Assembly (NCBI RefSeq): GCF_001654455.1 | Contig: NZ_CP015772.1 | Coordinates: 4,960,001-5,024,000, forward strand | Direction: 5' to 3' | Source of the DNA: Niabella ginsenosidivorans | Lineage (GTDB): Bacteria; Bacteroidota; Bacteroidia; Chitinophagales; Chitinophagaceae | DNA length: 64,000 bases | Shown here: in pieces, positions 53,347-61,744 of the stretch | Position numbering within the stretch: the first letter of the stretch is position 1 | Layout: every line of letters starts with the position of its first letter | Program-made: the position numbers and the translations under genes | Notes under the pieces: model-generated | What the model saw: only the letters and a program-made list of their open reading frames with translations | The model's database searches: none | Told to the model about the DNA's origin: nothing

Positions 53347-54237
53347 ATGAAACTAAAGACTTTAGGAAGTACAGGCTGGCAGGTTTCGGAGCTGTCTTTT
53401 GGCTGTATGTCGCTTGAAAAAAATACACCAGCAGAATGTGCCTATTTAATAGAAAAAGCAGTTGCTGCAGGAATTAATTTTTTTGATACAGCCGATCTTT
53501 ATGAAAAAGGGGCAAACGAGGAAAAAGCAGGTGCGGCACTCAAACAGATACGTAAAAAAATCTTTATTGCAACAAAAGTAGGTAATGAATGGAGGCCGGA
53601 CGGATCCGGATGGAACTGGAACCCCCGGAAGGAATATATTTTAACTTCCGTTGAAAAAAGCCTGCAGCGATTGCAAACGGATTATATTGACCTGTACCAG
53701 CTGCATGGTGGAACGATTGAAGATAACATTGATGAAACCATTGAAGCATTTGAACTACTGAAGCAGCAGGGAAAAATAAGGCATTACGGTATCAGCAGTA
53801 TCCGGCCCAATGTGATCCGGGAATATGTAAAACGCTCTTCCATTGCATCCGTAATGCTGCAATACAGCCTGCTGGATCGCCGGCCTGAGGAAACAGTATT
53901 GAGCCTCCTGAAAGAAAACAATAAGGGCGTACTGGTAAGAGGGGCACTGGCGCAGGGTTTGCTGATTGATAAGCCTGCAAAGGAATACCTCGGTTACAGC
54001 CAGAAAGAAGTGCGGCAGTTACAGGAAGCGATCCGGGCATTCAGCAACTATACGCCACAGCAACTGACGCTGCAATATGTGCTGCAAAACCCGGCTGTTA
54101 CCAGTGTGGTGGCCGGCATCCGCACCAATGAGCAACTGGAAGAATTGCTGGCCGCGTTAAAGCCCGTAGTAACAACAGTTTCTGAGCAATTATCTGCCTG
54201 TCTGAAGCCTTTGCAATACACGCAACACCGGGAATAA
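53347..54237 (+). CDS. aldo/keto reductase
   Basis: 296-aa NADPH-dependent oxidoreductase with a TIM-barrel fold. The catalytic tetrad is visible as Asp and Tyr in NFFDTADLYEKG, Lys in IATKVGNE and His in LYQLHGG. Cofactor segments include IRHYGISSIRP and, near the end, TSVVAGIRTNEQLEE. It belongs to the YhdN-like general aldo/keto reductases with wide aldehyde/ketone substrates. It is probably regulated by the divergent MarR protein. Confidence 0.9.
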   Translation: MKLKTLGSTGWQVSELSFGCMSLEKNTPAECAYLIEKAVAAGINFFDTADLYEKGANEEKAGAALKQIRKKIFIATKVGNEWRPDGSGWNWNPRKEYILTSVEKSLQRLQTDYIDLYQLHGGTIEDNIDETIEAFELLKQQGKIRHYGISSIRPNVIREYVKRSSIASVMLQYSLLDRRPEETVLSLLKENNKGVLVRGALAQGLLIDKPAKEYLGYSQKEVRQLQEAIRAFSNYTPQQLTLQYVLQNPAVTSVVAGIRTNEQLEELLAALKPVVTTVSEQLSACLKPLQYTQHRE

Positions 54238-54277
54238 AAAAACAGGGAAATAATTCTTTTTCAAATAAAAATATCCT

Positions 54278-54285
54278 TATTTTTG
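54278..54285 (+). promoter_or_regulatory. -7 box before tRNA-Asn
   Basis: TATTTTTG matches TAnnTTTG, 33 bp before the mature tRNA start. A T-rich TTCTTTTTC lies about 20 bp upstream in the -33 area. Confidence 0.5.
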
Positions 54286-54318
54286 CAGCCCCAATCGCGC
54301 ATGCCATTGGGGAAAGAT

Positions 54319-54392
54319 TCCTCCTTAGCTCAGTTGGTTAGAGCATCTGACTGTTAATCAGAGGGTCGCTGGTTCAAGTCCAGCAGGGGGAG
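54319..54392 (+). tRNA. tRNA-Asn (anticodon GTT)
   Basis: 74-nt cloverleaf. The acceptor stem TCCTCCT (54319-54325) pairs with AGGGGGA (54385-54391) with one T-G pair. A D-arm contains AGCTCAGTTGGTTAGAGC. The anticodon stem TCTGA/TCAGA encloses CTGTTAA with anticodon GTT, and the T-arm is GCTGG-TTCAAGT-CCAGC. The discriminator base is G. An accessory region begins directly downstream, so its 3' end may be an integration site. Confidence 0.96.
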
Positions 54393-54403
54393 CAAGAAAA
54401 TCA

Positions 54404-54438
54404 AGCAGTTACATATTAAAAGTGTAGCTGCTTTTTTC
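54404..54438 (+). terminator. tRNA-Asn terminator
   Basis: AGCAGTTACA (54404-54413) pairs with TGTAGCTGCT (54423-54432) with one G-T pair, followed by a T-run. It lies 11 nt after the tRNA. Confidence 0.82.
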
Positions 54439-54520
54439 ATTTGAGACATGTTGATTTTTGTGGAAAAGTTTTTGAGTTTTATGAAGCCCAAAACGAGTCT
54501 TTAAGTACCAATTTGATCCG

Positions 54521-55123
54521 TTATGGTTTGTACGGTGTTTCCTTAATATTTCCTTCGTAGTAGCCTGCTATAATTGAAAACTGTTTATCGGTTAAAAGCA
54601 TTGTGTGCAAGTCATTGCTGCCATACAATAAATAAAACTGTTCATCGCTATTTTTAGCTTTTAATATTTCGTTTACTTTTTTAAAGAAATTTCTTGGCGC
54701 TGTATCCCAAAATGTATTGTTGTCCAGATCCTTTTGAGTATAAAGTTGTATTGTGTCGCCATTAACTAAAACATTAAAAGAATTTTCCTTATCGTTTAGT
54801 TTTTGAGCAGACAGTGAAATGCCTCTTTTTGCTAAAATTCTATTAAGTCTAGGGAGAAAAAAATCAAAGCTAAATTCAGCCAGTTCCTCGGCATCAATAT
54901 GGGCGATCCTAAAGTTGTCATCATCATAAATATCAAAAGAATCAGTGAGGTGTGCTTTTGAACTTCCAACCCTTGAACTGTCAGCGTATTTTAAGAAGCC
55001 ATTGTTTATGAGTTTTGCTGCATAATTGCCTTTTTCGGATTTCTGCACATTGTTGTTATTGGTTCCTTTATCCTGATTGCAACTGATCATAAATATTAAA
55101 TAAATGAGTACTAATTGTTTCAT
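54521..55123 (-). CDS. lipoprotein, unknown (200 aa)
   Basis: The signal KQLVLIYLIFMISC has a lipobox Cys at residue 15. The mature part is polar, with FLKYADSSRVGSSKAHLTDSFDIYDDD, an alpha/beta segment (AEFSFDFFLPRLNRILAKRG) and INGDTIQLYTQKDL-like strands. No family was recognised. It is the first gene after tRNA-Asn, in the AT-rich accessory region, pointing towards the tRNA. Confidence 0.6.
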   Translation of the reverse strand: MKQLVLIYLIFMISCNQDKGTNNNNVQKSEKGNYAAKLINNGFLKYADSSRVGSSKAHLTDSFDIYDDDNFRIAHIDAEELAEFSFDFFLPRLNRILAKRGISLSAQKLNDKENSFNVLVNGDTIQLYTQKDLDNNTFWDTAPRNFFKKVNEILKAKNSDEQFYLLYGSNDLHTMLLTDKQFSIIAGYYEGNIKETPYKP

Positions 55124-55267
55124 GGTGTCTGTTTAGTTTTGATAACGACGGTTTGCAACCTGGCGAAGGAGGATATCTGAGCTCAAAAGTTCATGTAAAG
55201 CACAAATGTCTCTGCGAAGCACGTTGACTGACATATTATTAAACCGGTTGTTTATAACGATTTTTTG

Positions 55268-55534
55268 TCATAGCGATGCTGAAATAATTATGTTAGCAAC
55301 TCTTCTGCAATTTTCAATATTACCAAGCAGGCCCATTCTTTCTGTCTCTACTTTAAAAAGGAATTGTGCCATTGTCTCGATATCTGCGTTGTCAATTTTT
55401 AATTTGAGAACTTGTGGTATGTAACTGTAATATTCATCCCTTGCTTCTTCGTACTCGTTTACACCAATTGGGTCCCACTCATTCCACAGTAGTTCATCAA
55501 TAATTGTATAAAGACGTCTCTGTTCTTGTGTCAC
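55268..55534 (-). CDS. small acidic protein, DUF1871/immunity-like
   Basis: 88 aa, mostly helical and acidic. The opening IIDELLWNEWDPIGVNEYEEARDEYYSYIP resembles DUF1871-type proteins, several of which act as immunity proteins for polymorphic toxins (family knowledge, match by eye). It overlaps the stop/start of the gene upstream by 4 bp (ATGA), so the two are coupled. It may be the protective partner of the 163-aa protein (inference). Confidence 0.55.
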   Translation of the reverse strand: MTQEQRRLYTIIDELLWNEWDPIGVNEYEEARDEYYSYIPQVLKLKIDNADIETMAQFLFKVETERMGLLGNIENCRRVANIIISASL

Positions 55535-56022
55535 CCAAATAAGTTTTTAATTTTATCAATAATAGTTGCTTTTCTTTTTGTCGGACAAATATTTACTTCA
55601 TCAAAGGGATCAAAGTTTGGCTCAAGTCCTTCAGCTATTAGTCGTCCAGAATCGTAACGTCTGCCGTCTTTGTCAATCAAATATGGAAAGCAGTATATGG
55701 TTGTTCTATAAATTTTTGGATCTGGAAATTGAAACTCAATATTAGCTTCTGTTATAAAATCTATGTCAAAACCGTTTGCTACTAATTCCTTATCAATGAT
55801 TCCTTTTAATGTCTTTGCATTAAGTGTTAATGGAAGAATATTAAGCTCTGTGGGGTTGAATGAGGCCTGCAATACATTTAAAGAGGCTTTTGTTAATTTA
55901 AGTTGTCGTGCCGCATTCAATAACCAGTCGCCCATATAACCGCAATTATAATAACGTTCTGTTCCAAAAAAGCTTTGAGTGATATTATGAGGAATTCCGT
56001 TAAGATTTTTACGTCTTGGCAT
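55531..56022 (-). CDS. unknown protein paired with DUF1871-like gene
   Basis: 163 aa beginning MPRRKNLNGIPHNITQSFFGTERYYNCGYMGDWLLNAARQL, with a basic start and a helical segment, then strands (IEFQFPDPKIYRTTIYCFPYLIDKDGRRYDSGRLI). No signal peptide or recognised domain. It is translationally coupled to the downstream 88-aa gene. The two-gene layout would suit a toxin-immunity or chaperone pair, but nothing in the sequence proves it. Confidence 0.55.
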   Translation of the reverse strand: MPRRKNLNGIPHNITQSFFGTERYYNCGYMGDWLLNAARQLKLTKASLNVLQASFNPTELNILPLTLNAKTLKGIIDKELVANGFDIDFITEANIEFQFPDPKIYRTTIYCFPYLIDKDGRRYDSGRLIAEGLEPNFDPFDEVNICPTKRKATIIDKIKNLFG

Positions 56023-56122
56023 AATTACTTGTGTAATATGGCGTATAATTCTTAAATATACAGCTTTCCCCTGTTTTAAATGGTTATTGTCGTAATTTTA
56101 AGCTGCTCAATAATAGCCGAAA

Positions 56123-57046
56123 ATGAAAATTCCCCAATCCATCATAAACCGCCTCAATAAAAGATATGTTACCGCTATCGATGTGCATGGGAAGATTCCG
56201 AATGATTTTATTTGGATAATGAAGGATGTAAGGGTTTTTCTCGACAAAGCTATCCGCAAAGGCAACGCCATCAGCTTTAACGATACCGATTACCACATTT
56301 CAGAAAATCATTTTTGGGATATCGAGTTTTTTGAAGATTACTGCCATTTTATTTTCTTTTGTTTTAAACCCGGATTTACTCAAAAACTGATCCGGGCTTT
56401 ACAAAGAGTGACCAGTACTGATCTCAACTATTTTCTTCAAACACTCTCACAATACCCGGCAGCTTATCCAAACGCCATCAACCATCCTACCGACCCCTAC
56501 CTGCATTTTATCGGCAAGAAGCTATCCAGCATGAACCGGGAAAATATGCTCGCCGAAGTGATCCGGCTGGATAAGGAAAACCGGCAAAAGCTGTTAAGCG
56601 CATTACAGCAACAATCGGCCCCATTCCAGAAACCTGCTTTACCCAATCAACCAGCCGAAATTCCGTCTGCACCTTTCAGTAATATGTTAAGACCCATAAA
56701 CGGCTCTATAAATACTACCCGGCAATTTATCCAACAGCAGCTTACCAATTCAGGCATTCCCTTTGAACTGTTTATATCCAAACCAGTAACGCAAACGCGC
56801 ACGGGCAAAAACCCGGATGGGTTTGCCGGGGCCATTGCAAGTATGATTAGCACTTTTAAAGACCTGGGCTATTTTAAGGACGGTTTCACATTCCCGGAGA
56901 TACTCGATGCTTATCTAAAGGAGACTGGCAACTCCATTGGCAAGCTCAATAATTTTAAAAGAAACTACCTGACCGATAACTATTATCTGCGCTATAAAGC
57001 ATCTCTCGAAGACCTTTCCCTCAAAAAATACCGGGAAAACACCTGA
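56123..57046 (+). CDS. mobile-element hypothetical protein (307 aa)
   Basis: First plus-strand gene of the mobilisation module. The N-half is alpha/beta (FWIMKDVRVFLDKAIRKGNAISFNDTDYHIS), followed by a Pro/Gln linker (about 155-205). The C-terminal helical domain (KDLGYFKDGFTFPEILDAYLKETGNSIGKLNNFKRNYLTDNYY) resembles DNA-binding tails in Bacteroidota mobile-element proteins. No named family was recognised. It is followed 85 bp later by the HTH gene, in the order commonly seen before a primase and mobilisation genes. Confidence 0.6.
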   Translation: MKIPQSIINRLNKRYVTAIDVHGKIPNDFIWIMKDVRVFLDKAIRKGNAISFNDTDYHISENHFWDIEFFEDYCHFIFFCFKPGFTQKLIRALQRVTSTDLNYFLQTLSQYPAAYPNAINHPTDPYLHFIGKKLSSMNRENMLAEVIRLDKENRQKLLSALQQQSAPFQKPALPNQPAEIPSAPFSNMLRPINGSINTTRQFIQQQLTNSGIPFELFISKPVTQTRTGKNPDGFAGAIASMISTFKDLGYFKDGFTFPEILDAYLKETGNSIGKLNNFKRNYLTDNYYLRYKASLEDLSLKKYRENT

Positions 57047-57131
57047 CATTCCTGATTTTCCGCCACACTGACTTGATATGCCTACGAGCTGACTATAGTT
57101 TGCGCTCATTGTTCACAATTAAAAACAATTA

Positions 57132-57494
57132 GTGATGAGCGCAAATAATCCTTTTGAACAAATTAATGAACGGCTGGATCAGATTCAAAAATCTTTGATC
57201 GCATGGTTTTCTAAACAGGAAAATAATAAAAACCAACAAGAGCGTACTTATAGCGCGGACTTCCTCACCCTCCCCGAGGTAGCTATTATCCTTAAAAAGC
57301 CTATTGGCACTGTCCGCGGCTATATACACTCCCGCGGGCTGCCAGCAAAAAGATTGGGTAAGCCCTACCTGGTCCGTAAAGACGATTTTGCTGAATGGCT
57401 TAGTAAATGGCAGGCTGCCGAAACCGAGATCACTTTACCACCGGGCGGTTATTCCCGTATGCTGGAGCACCGAAAAAAGTACAGCAAGCCTTAG
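57132..57494 (+). CDS. excisionase-type helix-turn-helix protein
   Basis: 120 aa. The MerR/excisionase-like winged helix occupies residues 40-95: LTLPEVAIILKKPIGTVRGYIHSRGLPAKRLGKPYLVRKDDFAEWL. The N-terminal part is a helix with NPFEQINERLDQIQKS. Similar genes sit ahead of the primase in Bacteroidota mobilisable elements and probably control excision or replication. Confidence 0.8.
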   Translation: MMSANNPFEQINERLDQIQKSLIAWFSKQENNKNQQERTYSADFLTLPEVAIILKKPIGTVRGYIHSRGLPAKRLGKPYLVRKDDFAEWLSKWQAAETEITLPPGGYSRMLEHRKKYSKP

Positions 57495-57553
57495 CCTATC
57501 CACTAAAACGTGCGTACAAAGTTTTCATCAAATCATCAAAAAAAAACAAAGTC

Positions 57554-58486
57554 ATGACTCCTCAAAAAATCAATTGTGACCAGGCGAAGAAATTAGATAT
57601 TGTTAGCTACCTGGAACTGCTGGGGTGCAAACCGGCGAAAGTGCAGGGTAATGATTACTGGTATTATTCTCCGTTTCACAAAGAGCGCACACCTTCCTTT
57701 AAAGTAAACCTGAAGTTAAATGTATGGTACGATCATAGTTTAGGGAAAGGAGGTAACCTGGTAGATTTCGGCATTCATTATCACCAGTGCGCAGTAGCAG
57801 ATTTCCTGGAAAAATTGAACCAACACCACAACCATTTTTCTTTTCATCAGCAGCATCAACCGCCTGTTAAATCTACGTTGGTCCAAGATGAAAAAACCGA
57901 ATCGAAAATGCAGGTGCTCGCAATTAAAGAGCTGCAAAGCCCCGGATTAAAAGATTATTTTCAGAAAAGAGCTATATCAATTTCATACGCCGAAAAATAT
58001 TGCAAAGAGGCTCTTGTAAGAAACGGGCAGCAACAATTTTCAATGATCGGGTTTAGGAATAATTCCGGCGGGTTTGAACTTAGAAGTATTGGTAATATTA
58101 AAAGCACCATTGCCCCAAAAGATATCAGCTTTTTTCAGCATGAAAAGCCCACATTAGCTGTTGTGGAGGGGCTGTTTGATTTTCTTTCCCTGTTGGAAAA
58201 GCAACAAGAACTTTTGCCCGAACTGACAAATTTTCTGGTACTCAATTCCCTTTCCTTTTTTGAAAGATCATTACCACTTATGAAAGAACACGAACGCGTT
58301 TACCTGCTGCTGGATAATGATGTTTCGGGGAAGAACTGCACTGCATCTGCTATGAAACAATCCCAAAAGTTCAAAGACCTGTCTTGCAAATATGTTCATC
58401 ATAAAGACCTTAACGAATGGCTGGTGAAAGAAAAAACCCACGCACAGGAGCAAAGCATCCACAGGGGCTTTGGGCTTCGACGGTGA
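57554..58486 (+). CDS. toprim-domain DNA primase-like protein
   Basis: 310 aa from ATG 57554 (MTPQKINCDQAKKLD); the frame is open 49 codons further upstream, but that part overlaps the HTH gene. The N-terminal region is CHC2-like (IVSYLELLGCKPAKVQGNDYWYYSPFHKERTPSFKVN, GGNLVDF) with the zinc ligands incomplete. The toprim domain shows the acidic Glu in VVEGLFDFLSL and the DxD-type LLLDNDVSGKNC. Such proteins prime replication of integrative or plasmid elements. 129 bp separate it from mobC. Confidence 0.85.
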   Translation: MTPQKINCDQAKKLDIVSYLELLGCKPAKVQGNDYWYYSPFHKERTPSFKVNLKLNVWYDHSLGKGGNLVDFGIHYHQCAVADFLEKLNQHHNHFSFHQQHQPPVKSTLVQDEKTESKMQVLAIKELQSPGLKDYFQKRAISISYAEKYCKEALVRNGQQQFSMIGFRNNSGGFELRSIGNIKSTIAPKDISFFQHEKPTLAVVEGLFDFLSLLEKQQELLPELTNFLVLNSLSFFERSLPLMKEHERVYLLLDNDVSGKNCTASAMKQSQKFKDLSCKYVHHKDLNEWLVKEKTHAQEQSIHRGFGLRR

Positions 58487-58540
58487 GGGAGCCAGCTATG
58501 TTCTCGTAGGCTCGTAACCTCACCTACTTCGAACATGCTG

Positions 58541-58590
58541 GCCCATTCATGGCCTTTGGGGGCCATTCATGGGGGGCGCAAAGCGCGGTT
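58541..58590 (+). other. candidate oriT upstream of mobC
   Basis: The spacer between primase and mobC contains two copies of CCATTCATGG (58543-58552 and 58563-58572) that create an inverted repeat ATGGCC/GGCCAT (58549-58554, 58561-58566). A hairpin GCGCAAAGCGC (58576-58586) follows. Inverted repeats beside mobilisation genes are typical of transfer origins. The nick site cannot be defined. Confidence 0.45.
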
Positions 58591-58614
58591 ATCAAACAAT
58601 AAATTGAATGAAAT

Positions 58615-58989
58615 ATGAACACAATAAAGCAAAAGAATAAGGGCGGCAGGCCGAGAAAATCAGTTAAACGGAGCTGTCGTTTGCGGGTAGCCTGTACTTC
58701 ATTGGAGCTAAAAATAATTGAGCTAAAAGCGAGACAAGTGCAGCTTACCATTTCCGAATTTTTACGCGAGGCCGCATTGAATAGCCAAATTGTCACCCGA
58801 GAAAAAACGCTACCCGCGGCTGTTTTAGACTTTACCGGTACACTTAATCACCTTGCAGCTAACATCAATTCGCTGGCATATAAAAATAATTCCGCACAAA
58901 CTTTTAATGCTTTTGAACGGGCAGAATTAAAGCAACTGGCGGCGCAGGTAAAAGAGTTGGCCCAGGCTATTAAAAACAGTTTGCAATGA
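58615..58989 (+). CDS. MobC-like relaxosome protein
   Basis: 124 aa. A basic N-terminus (KNKGGRPRKSVKRSCRLRVA) and ribbon-helix-helix-like segment (SLELKIIELKARQVQLTISEFLREAAL) precede the MobC helix (LNHLAANINSLAYKN, LKQLAAQVKELAQAIK). MobC assists the relaxase in opening oriT. The stop overlaps the relaxase start by 4 bp. Confidence 0.85.
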   Translation: MNTIKQKNKGGRPRKSVKRSCRLRVACTSLELKIIELKARQVQLTISEFLREAALNSQIVTREKTLPAAVLDFTGTLNHLAANINSLAYKNNSAQTFNAFERAELKQLAAQVKELAQAIKNSLQ

Positions 58990-59597
58990 TTGGAAAGGCG
59001 ATTACAGGAAAAGGATTTGCCGGGTGTATCCGGTACTGCCTGGAGGATAAGAAAATGAAGATGGATAAGGATCATACCCTGATGCAAAACCGGGCAGAGG
59101 TTTTACTCTTCAATAAATGTTTTGGCGATAAAAAAGAGCTGGTGCAACAGTTTAACAAAGTGCGAAAATTAAACCCAAAACAATCCAGACCGGTATTTCA
59201 TTTTACCCTGAGTATGGCACCCGGGGAACAATTAACAAGGCCGCAATTGATCCAGATTGCCAGGGATTGCGCGGAGGATTTTGGTTTTACCGATAACCAG
59301 TTCTTAGCCGTGGAGCATAAAGACACCCAGCATCAGCACATTCATATTGTGGCTAACCGGATCGGATACACTGGCAAAACCAATGTATCGGATAGCAATA
59401 GTTATAAACGCATGGCGGAGTTCTGTCGGAAAATGGAACAGAAACACCAGTTGCAACGGGTGTTAAGCCCCCGGCGCTTTTTATCAAAAGATCAGCAATT
59501 GTTGCCAAGAAATGATCAGCGGAAGGAGCAATTAAAACCCGGTTGCGGGAGATTTTGCAGTCATCAAAAACAATGGAAACTTTCCAGCAAAAAGTAA
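58986..59597 (+). CDS. relaxase, N-terminal part (frameshifted)
   Basis: MobA/VirD2-type relaxase. Visible features are MIGKAITGKGFAGCIRYCLEDKK, the catalytic-region helix and the metal-binding triad segment HKDTQHQHIHIVANRI. After RKEQLK the frame turns into a short unrelated tail. One extra A in the AAAA run at 59533-59536 (ATTAAAACCC) restores KTRLREILQSSKTMETF and continues into the C-terminal part at 59543-59794. The relaxase is therefore broken in this sequence by a single-base deletion. The N-terminal nuclease domain itself is intact. Confidence 0.82.
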   Translation: MIGKAITGKGFAGCIRYCLEDKKMKMDKDHTLMQNRAEVLLFNKCFGDKKELVQQFNKVRKLNPKQSRPVFHFTLSMAPGEQLTRPQLIQIARDCAEDFGFTDNQFLAVEHKDTQHQHIHIVANRIGYTGKTNVSDSNSYKRMAEFCRKMEQKHQLQRVLSPRRFLSKDQQLLPRNDQRKEQLKPGCGRFCSHQKQWKLSSKK

Positions 59598-59794
59598 GAG
59601 AACAGGGTTTTGAAATCATAAAAGGCCGTGGTATTTCTTTCGTGGATAGCAAGGGGGTAAAAGTAAAAGGCAGCGACGTGGGGCTTTCCCTGCAAACAAT
59701 CGAAAAGCAAATCGAAAAAAATAAACGGGCGCAGGAACAAAAACAAACAGAATTTATCAAAGTAAAACAACGACAAAATACATTAACACGATGA
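59543..59794 (+). pseudogene. relaxase, C-terminal part
   Basis: This frame carries the rest of the relaxase. It includes TMETFQQKVREQGFEIIKGRGISFVDSKGVKVKGSDVGLSLQTIEKQI, the segment seen after the nuclease domain in Bacteroidota relaxases, and ends with a coiled helix. It has no start of its own that fits the family. It overlaps the next gene by 4 bp. Confidence 0.7.
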
Positions 59795-60181
59795 AAGAAG
59801 AAATTATACAATCTGTATTGGAGGAATTATTGGAAGGGCAAAAAGAATCCCCGGTTAGTCTTGGCCTGCTGACGGCGGCAATTGAAAAGCAGTCGGATAA
59901 AATAACCGAAATAGAAGACAAAGTTGCCAAATTAAAAATTGAGGTTCCTGCACCTAATCTCCGGCCGGTTGAAGAATTGCTTGCTGCCCACAATCGAAAA
60001 ATACAGGCCATTATTGCGGCCTAGCCAAAGGAGGCAGCAAATAAACCGGACGTTGCTTTTCCCCATAGAAAGCCATAAGCTGGAATTTTACAAAGCGATA
60101 TTGGGGCAGTTCTTAAAGTGGGGCACCATCCTGATTATTGTGCTGGTAATTATTTTCAAAATAGAGCACTACCTGAAATAA
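59791..60181 (+). pseudogene. post-relaxase small membrane protein, frameshifted
   Basis: The N-terminal part (59791-60024, KEEIIQSVLEELLEGQKE...RKIQAIIA) is soluble and helical. The C-terminal part (frame of 59939-60181) is RTLLFPIESHKLEFYKAILGQFLKWGTILIIVLVIIFKIEHYLK with one membrane helix. A middle piece in the third frame reads GLAKGGSK. Two single-base deletions (near 60019-60022, and in the A-run at 60043-60045) would join all three into one protein of about 130 aa. The gene is co-transcribed with the relaxase (ATGA overlap), probably serving mobilisation. Confidence 0.55.
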
Positions 60182-60198
60182 TATCCTTTTTTTTACTT

Positions 60199-61179
60199 TC
60201 AACAATAATCGTCAAATGTGTCGCCTCCTGCCCATTCAAGTCCTTGCACAAGAGTAAACAGTTTCTCTGCACCGTCTTTTTTGAAAAAATTTCCAAGATT
60301 ATTGTGAACAAAAATGTCATTTTGATAAGCTACTTCTGCCAAAGAGTAAGGCTTTATTGCGTTGTCATCGCTGCTCTTGCACATAATCCATAAAACATTT
60401 TCGTCTTTGGAAATTGCAAAATCTTCGATGAATGATTTTGAATATTGATTTTGCGAAAATACCTTTTCTGCTTTTAGATTTGCTCCATAAGATAAAATTG
60501 GATTGCTGGCAATGTCTTGTGGGCAGCAAGGAAATTCAGTCGGCGTTTTCCAATTTTTTTGTTTTGCATTTTGAGTTAAGGAATTTGTAAACTCCGGAAG
60601 TTCCTCAATTTGCATTTTTGGTAAACTACGATTATATATCCATTCTCCTAATGTTCCGCCTTGTAATGGTTTGTCACCTTCTGCCCAAGCGAATAGTCTT
60701 TCTTTACTTACTTGTGCTTCTTCTTCTGAAACGGCACACATCCATTCATAATTTGGTTCTTGAAATTTGCCACGAAATTTTGAAGGGTTGGCAAGAAATG
60801 CTTCAACACTTCCGCAAACAAGTTCAATACGTCTTGCAGTGATTGGGTTAAGCAAAATATTTTCCAATCTTGTTACCCACCTAAGATTTTCCGGTCTGTT
60901 ATTTTGTTTGTTCGTGTCAATATGATCAACAACGTGTTCTTTCGTTGGCGGTTCTCCGTGAAATGCAGTTGCAACTATTCTGTGAATACGAACTGAAGCA
61001 ATTTCCAAATAACCTGTCTTAGTGTTTAGTTTGCCAAAAGTCCATTTATTGTCTGTCGGTCGAGTTCGATTATTGTTAGGAGCGTGTCGTAATACAGCAC
61101 CATTATCCCGAACAGAGTAATGCTCATTTTTATAATGGCATTCAAAAATGCCATTATAAGTTTCGAGTAAATTTTCCAT
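60199..61179 (-). CDS. HNH endonuclease-domain protein
   Basis: 326 aa. The N-terminal third is a homing-type HNH nuclease: VRIHRIVATAFHGEPPTKEHVVDHIDTNKQNNRPENLRWVTRLEN, with His66, His82, His86 and the Asn of KQNNRPENLRW. The remaining 200 residues have no recognised domain and include a Trp-rich segment (PNYEWMCAVSEEEAQ, RLFAWAEGDKPLQGG). It starts 5 bp after the XRE regulator stop, so they form an operon. A defensive or selfish nuclease under repressor control is plausible (inference). Confidence 0.8.
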   Translation of the reverse strand: MENLLETYNGIFECHYKNEHYSVRDNGAVLRHAPNNNRTRPTDNKWTFGKLNTKTGYLEIASVRIHRIVATAFHGEPPTKEHVVDHIDTNKQNNRPENLRWVTRLENILLNPITARRIELVCGSVEAFLANPSKFRGKFQEPNYEWMCAVSEEEAQVSKERLFAWAEGDKPLQGGTLGEWIYNRSLPKMQIEELPEFTNSLTQNAKQKNWKTPTEFPCCPQDIASNPILSYGANLKAEKVFSQNQYSKSFIEDFAISKDENVLWIMCKSSDDNAIKPYSLAEVAYQNDIFVHNNLGNFFKKDGAEKLFTLVQGLEWAGGDTFDDYC

Positions 61180-61184
61180 GATGG

Positions 61185-61679
61185 TTACATTTGATTGGGT
61201 ACAATATCAATATGGTATCCTAAAACAAATGCAATTCTTGAAAGAATATCAAGTCCAACGGAATATTTGCCTTGTTCAATTCTGCTGAGATTTGCAGCGT
61301 CTATATTTGCTAAATTTGCTAAATCTTTTGCTTCTATCCCTTTTTCTTCCCGAATTTGGCGAATTTTTTTTCCTATTCGAGTTCTTTCTCCTTGTCTGTC
61401 ACCGGAACTCATTCCCATAAATGACACACCATTTAGCATTAAGTCACGCCAAATATTGTTGGCCATTATTTCCTTGTCATCAGAGAAATTTTTGTCAAAA
61501 ACAGTCTCTACCAAATGTAATTGATACTGACGAGTTTCTTGATTGGTGAAAATCCCAATACGAGTCAATATCGAAAAGACTTCTCCATCTGGTGCAATAA
61601 CCTCGACCATTTTGTCATCAATGATTGTTGCTTTTGACTTAAATTTTGTCGCCAAAGGTTTTTTAAGTTCTTTATTCAT
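61185..61679 (-). CDS. XRE-family regulator with C-terminal HTH
   Basis: 164 aa from ATG 61679 (MNKELKKPLATKFKSKATI); an ATG at 61733 adds 18 residues and would leave only 11 bp before the upstream palindrome. The N-terminal 90 residues form an unknown domain. The C-terminus is an HTH_3 domain: RTRIGKKIRQIREEKGIEAKDLANLANIDAANLSRIEQGKYSVGLDILSRIAFVLG. It probably represses its own operon with the HNH gene via the palindrome at 61745-61780. Confidence 0.82.
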   Translation of the reverse strand: MNKELKKPLATKFKSKATIIDDKMVEVIAPDGEVFSILTRIGIFTNQETRQYQLHLVETVFDKNFSDDKEIMANNIWRDLMLNGVSFMGMSSGDRQGERTRIGKKIRQIREEKGIEAKDLANLANIDAANLSRIEQGKYSVGLDILSRIAFVLGYHIDIVPNQM

Positions 61680-61744
61680 AACATTTAATGCCGTATTTAA
61701 AGTGTTGCCGCCACTTTTAAAGTGATGAAGCAAAGATAAAAATA

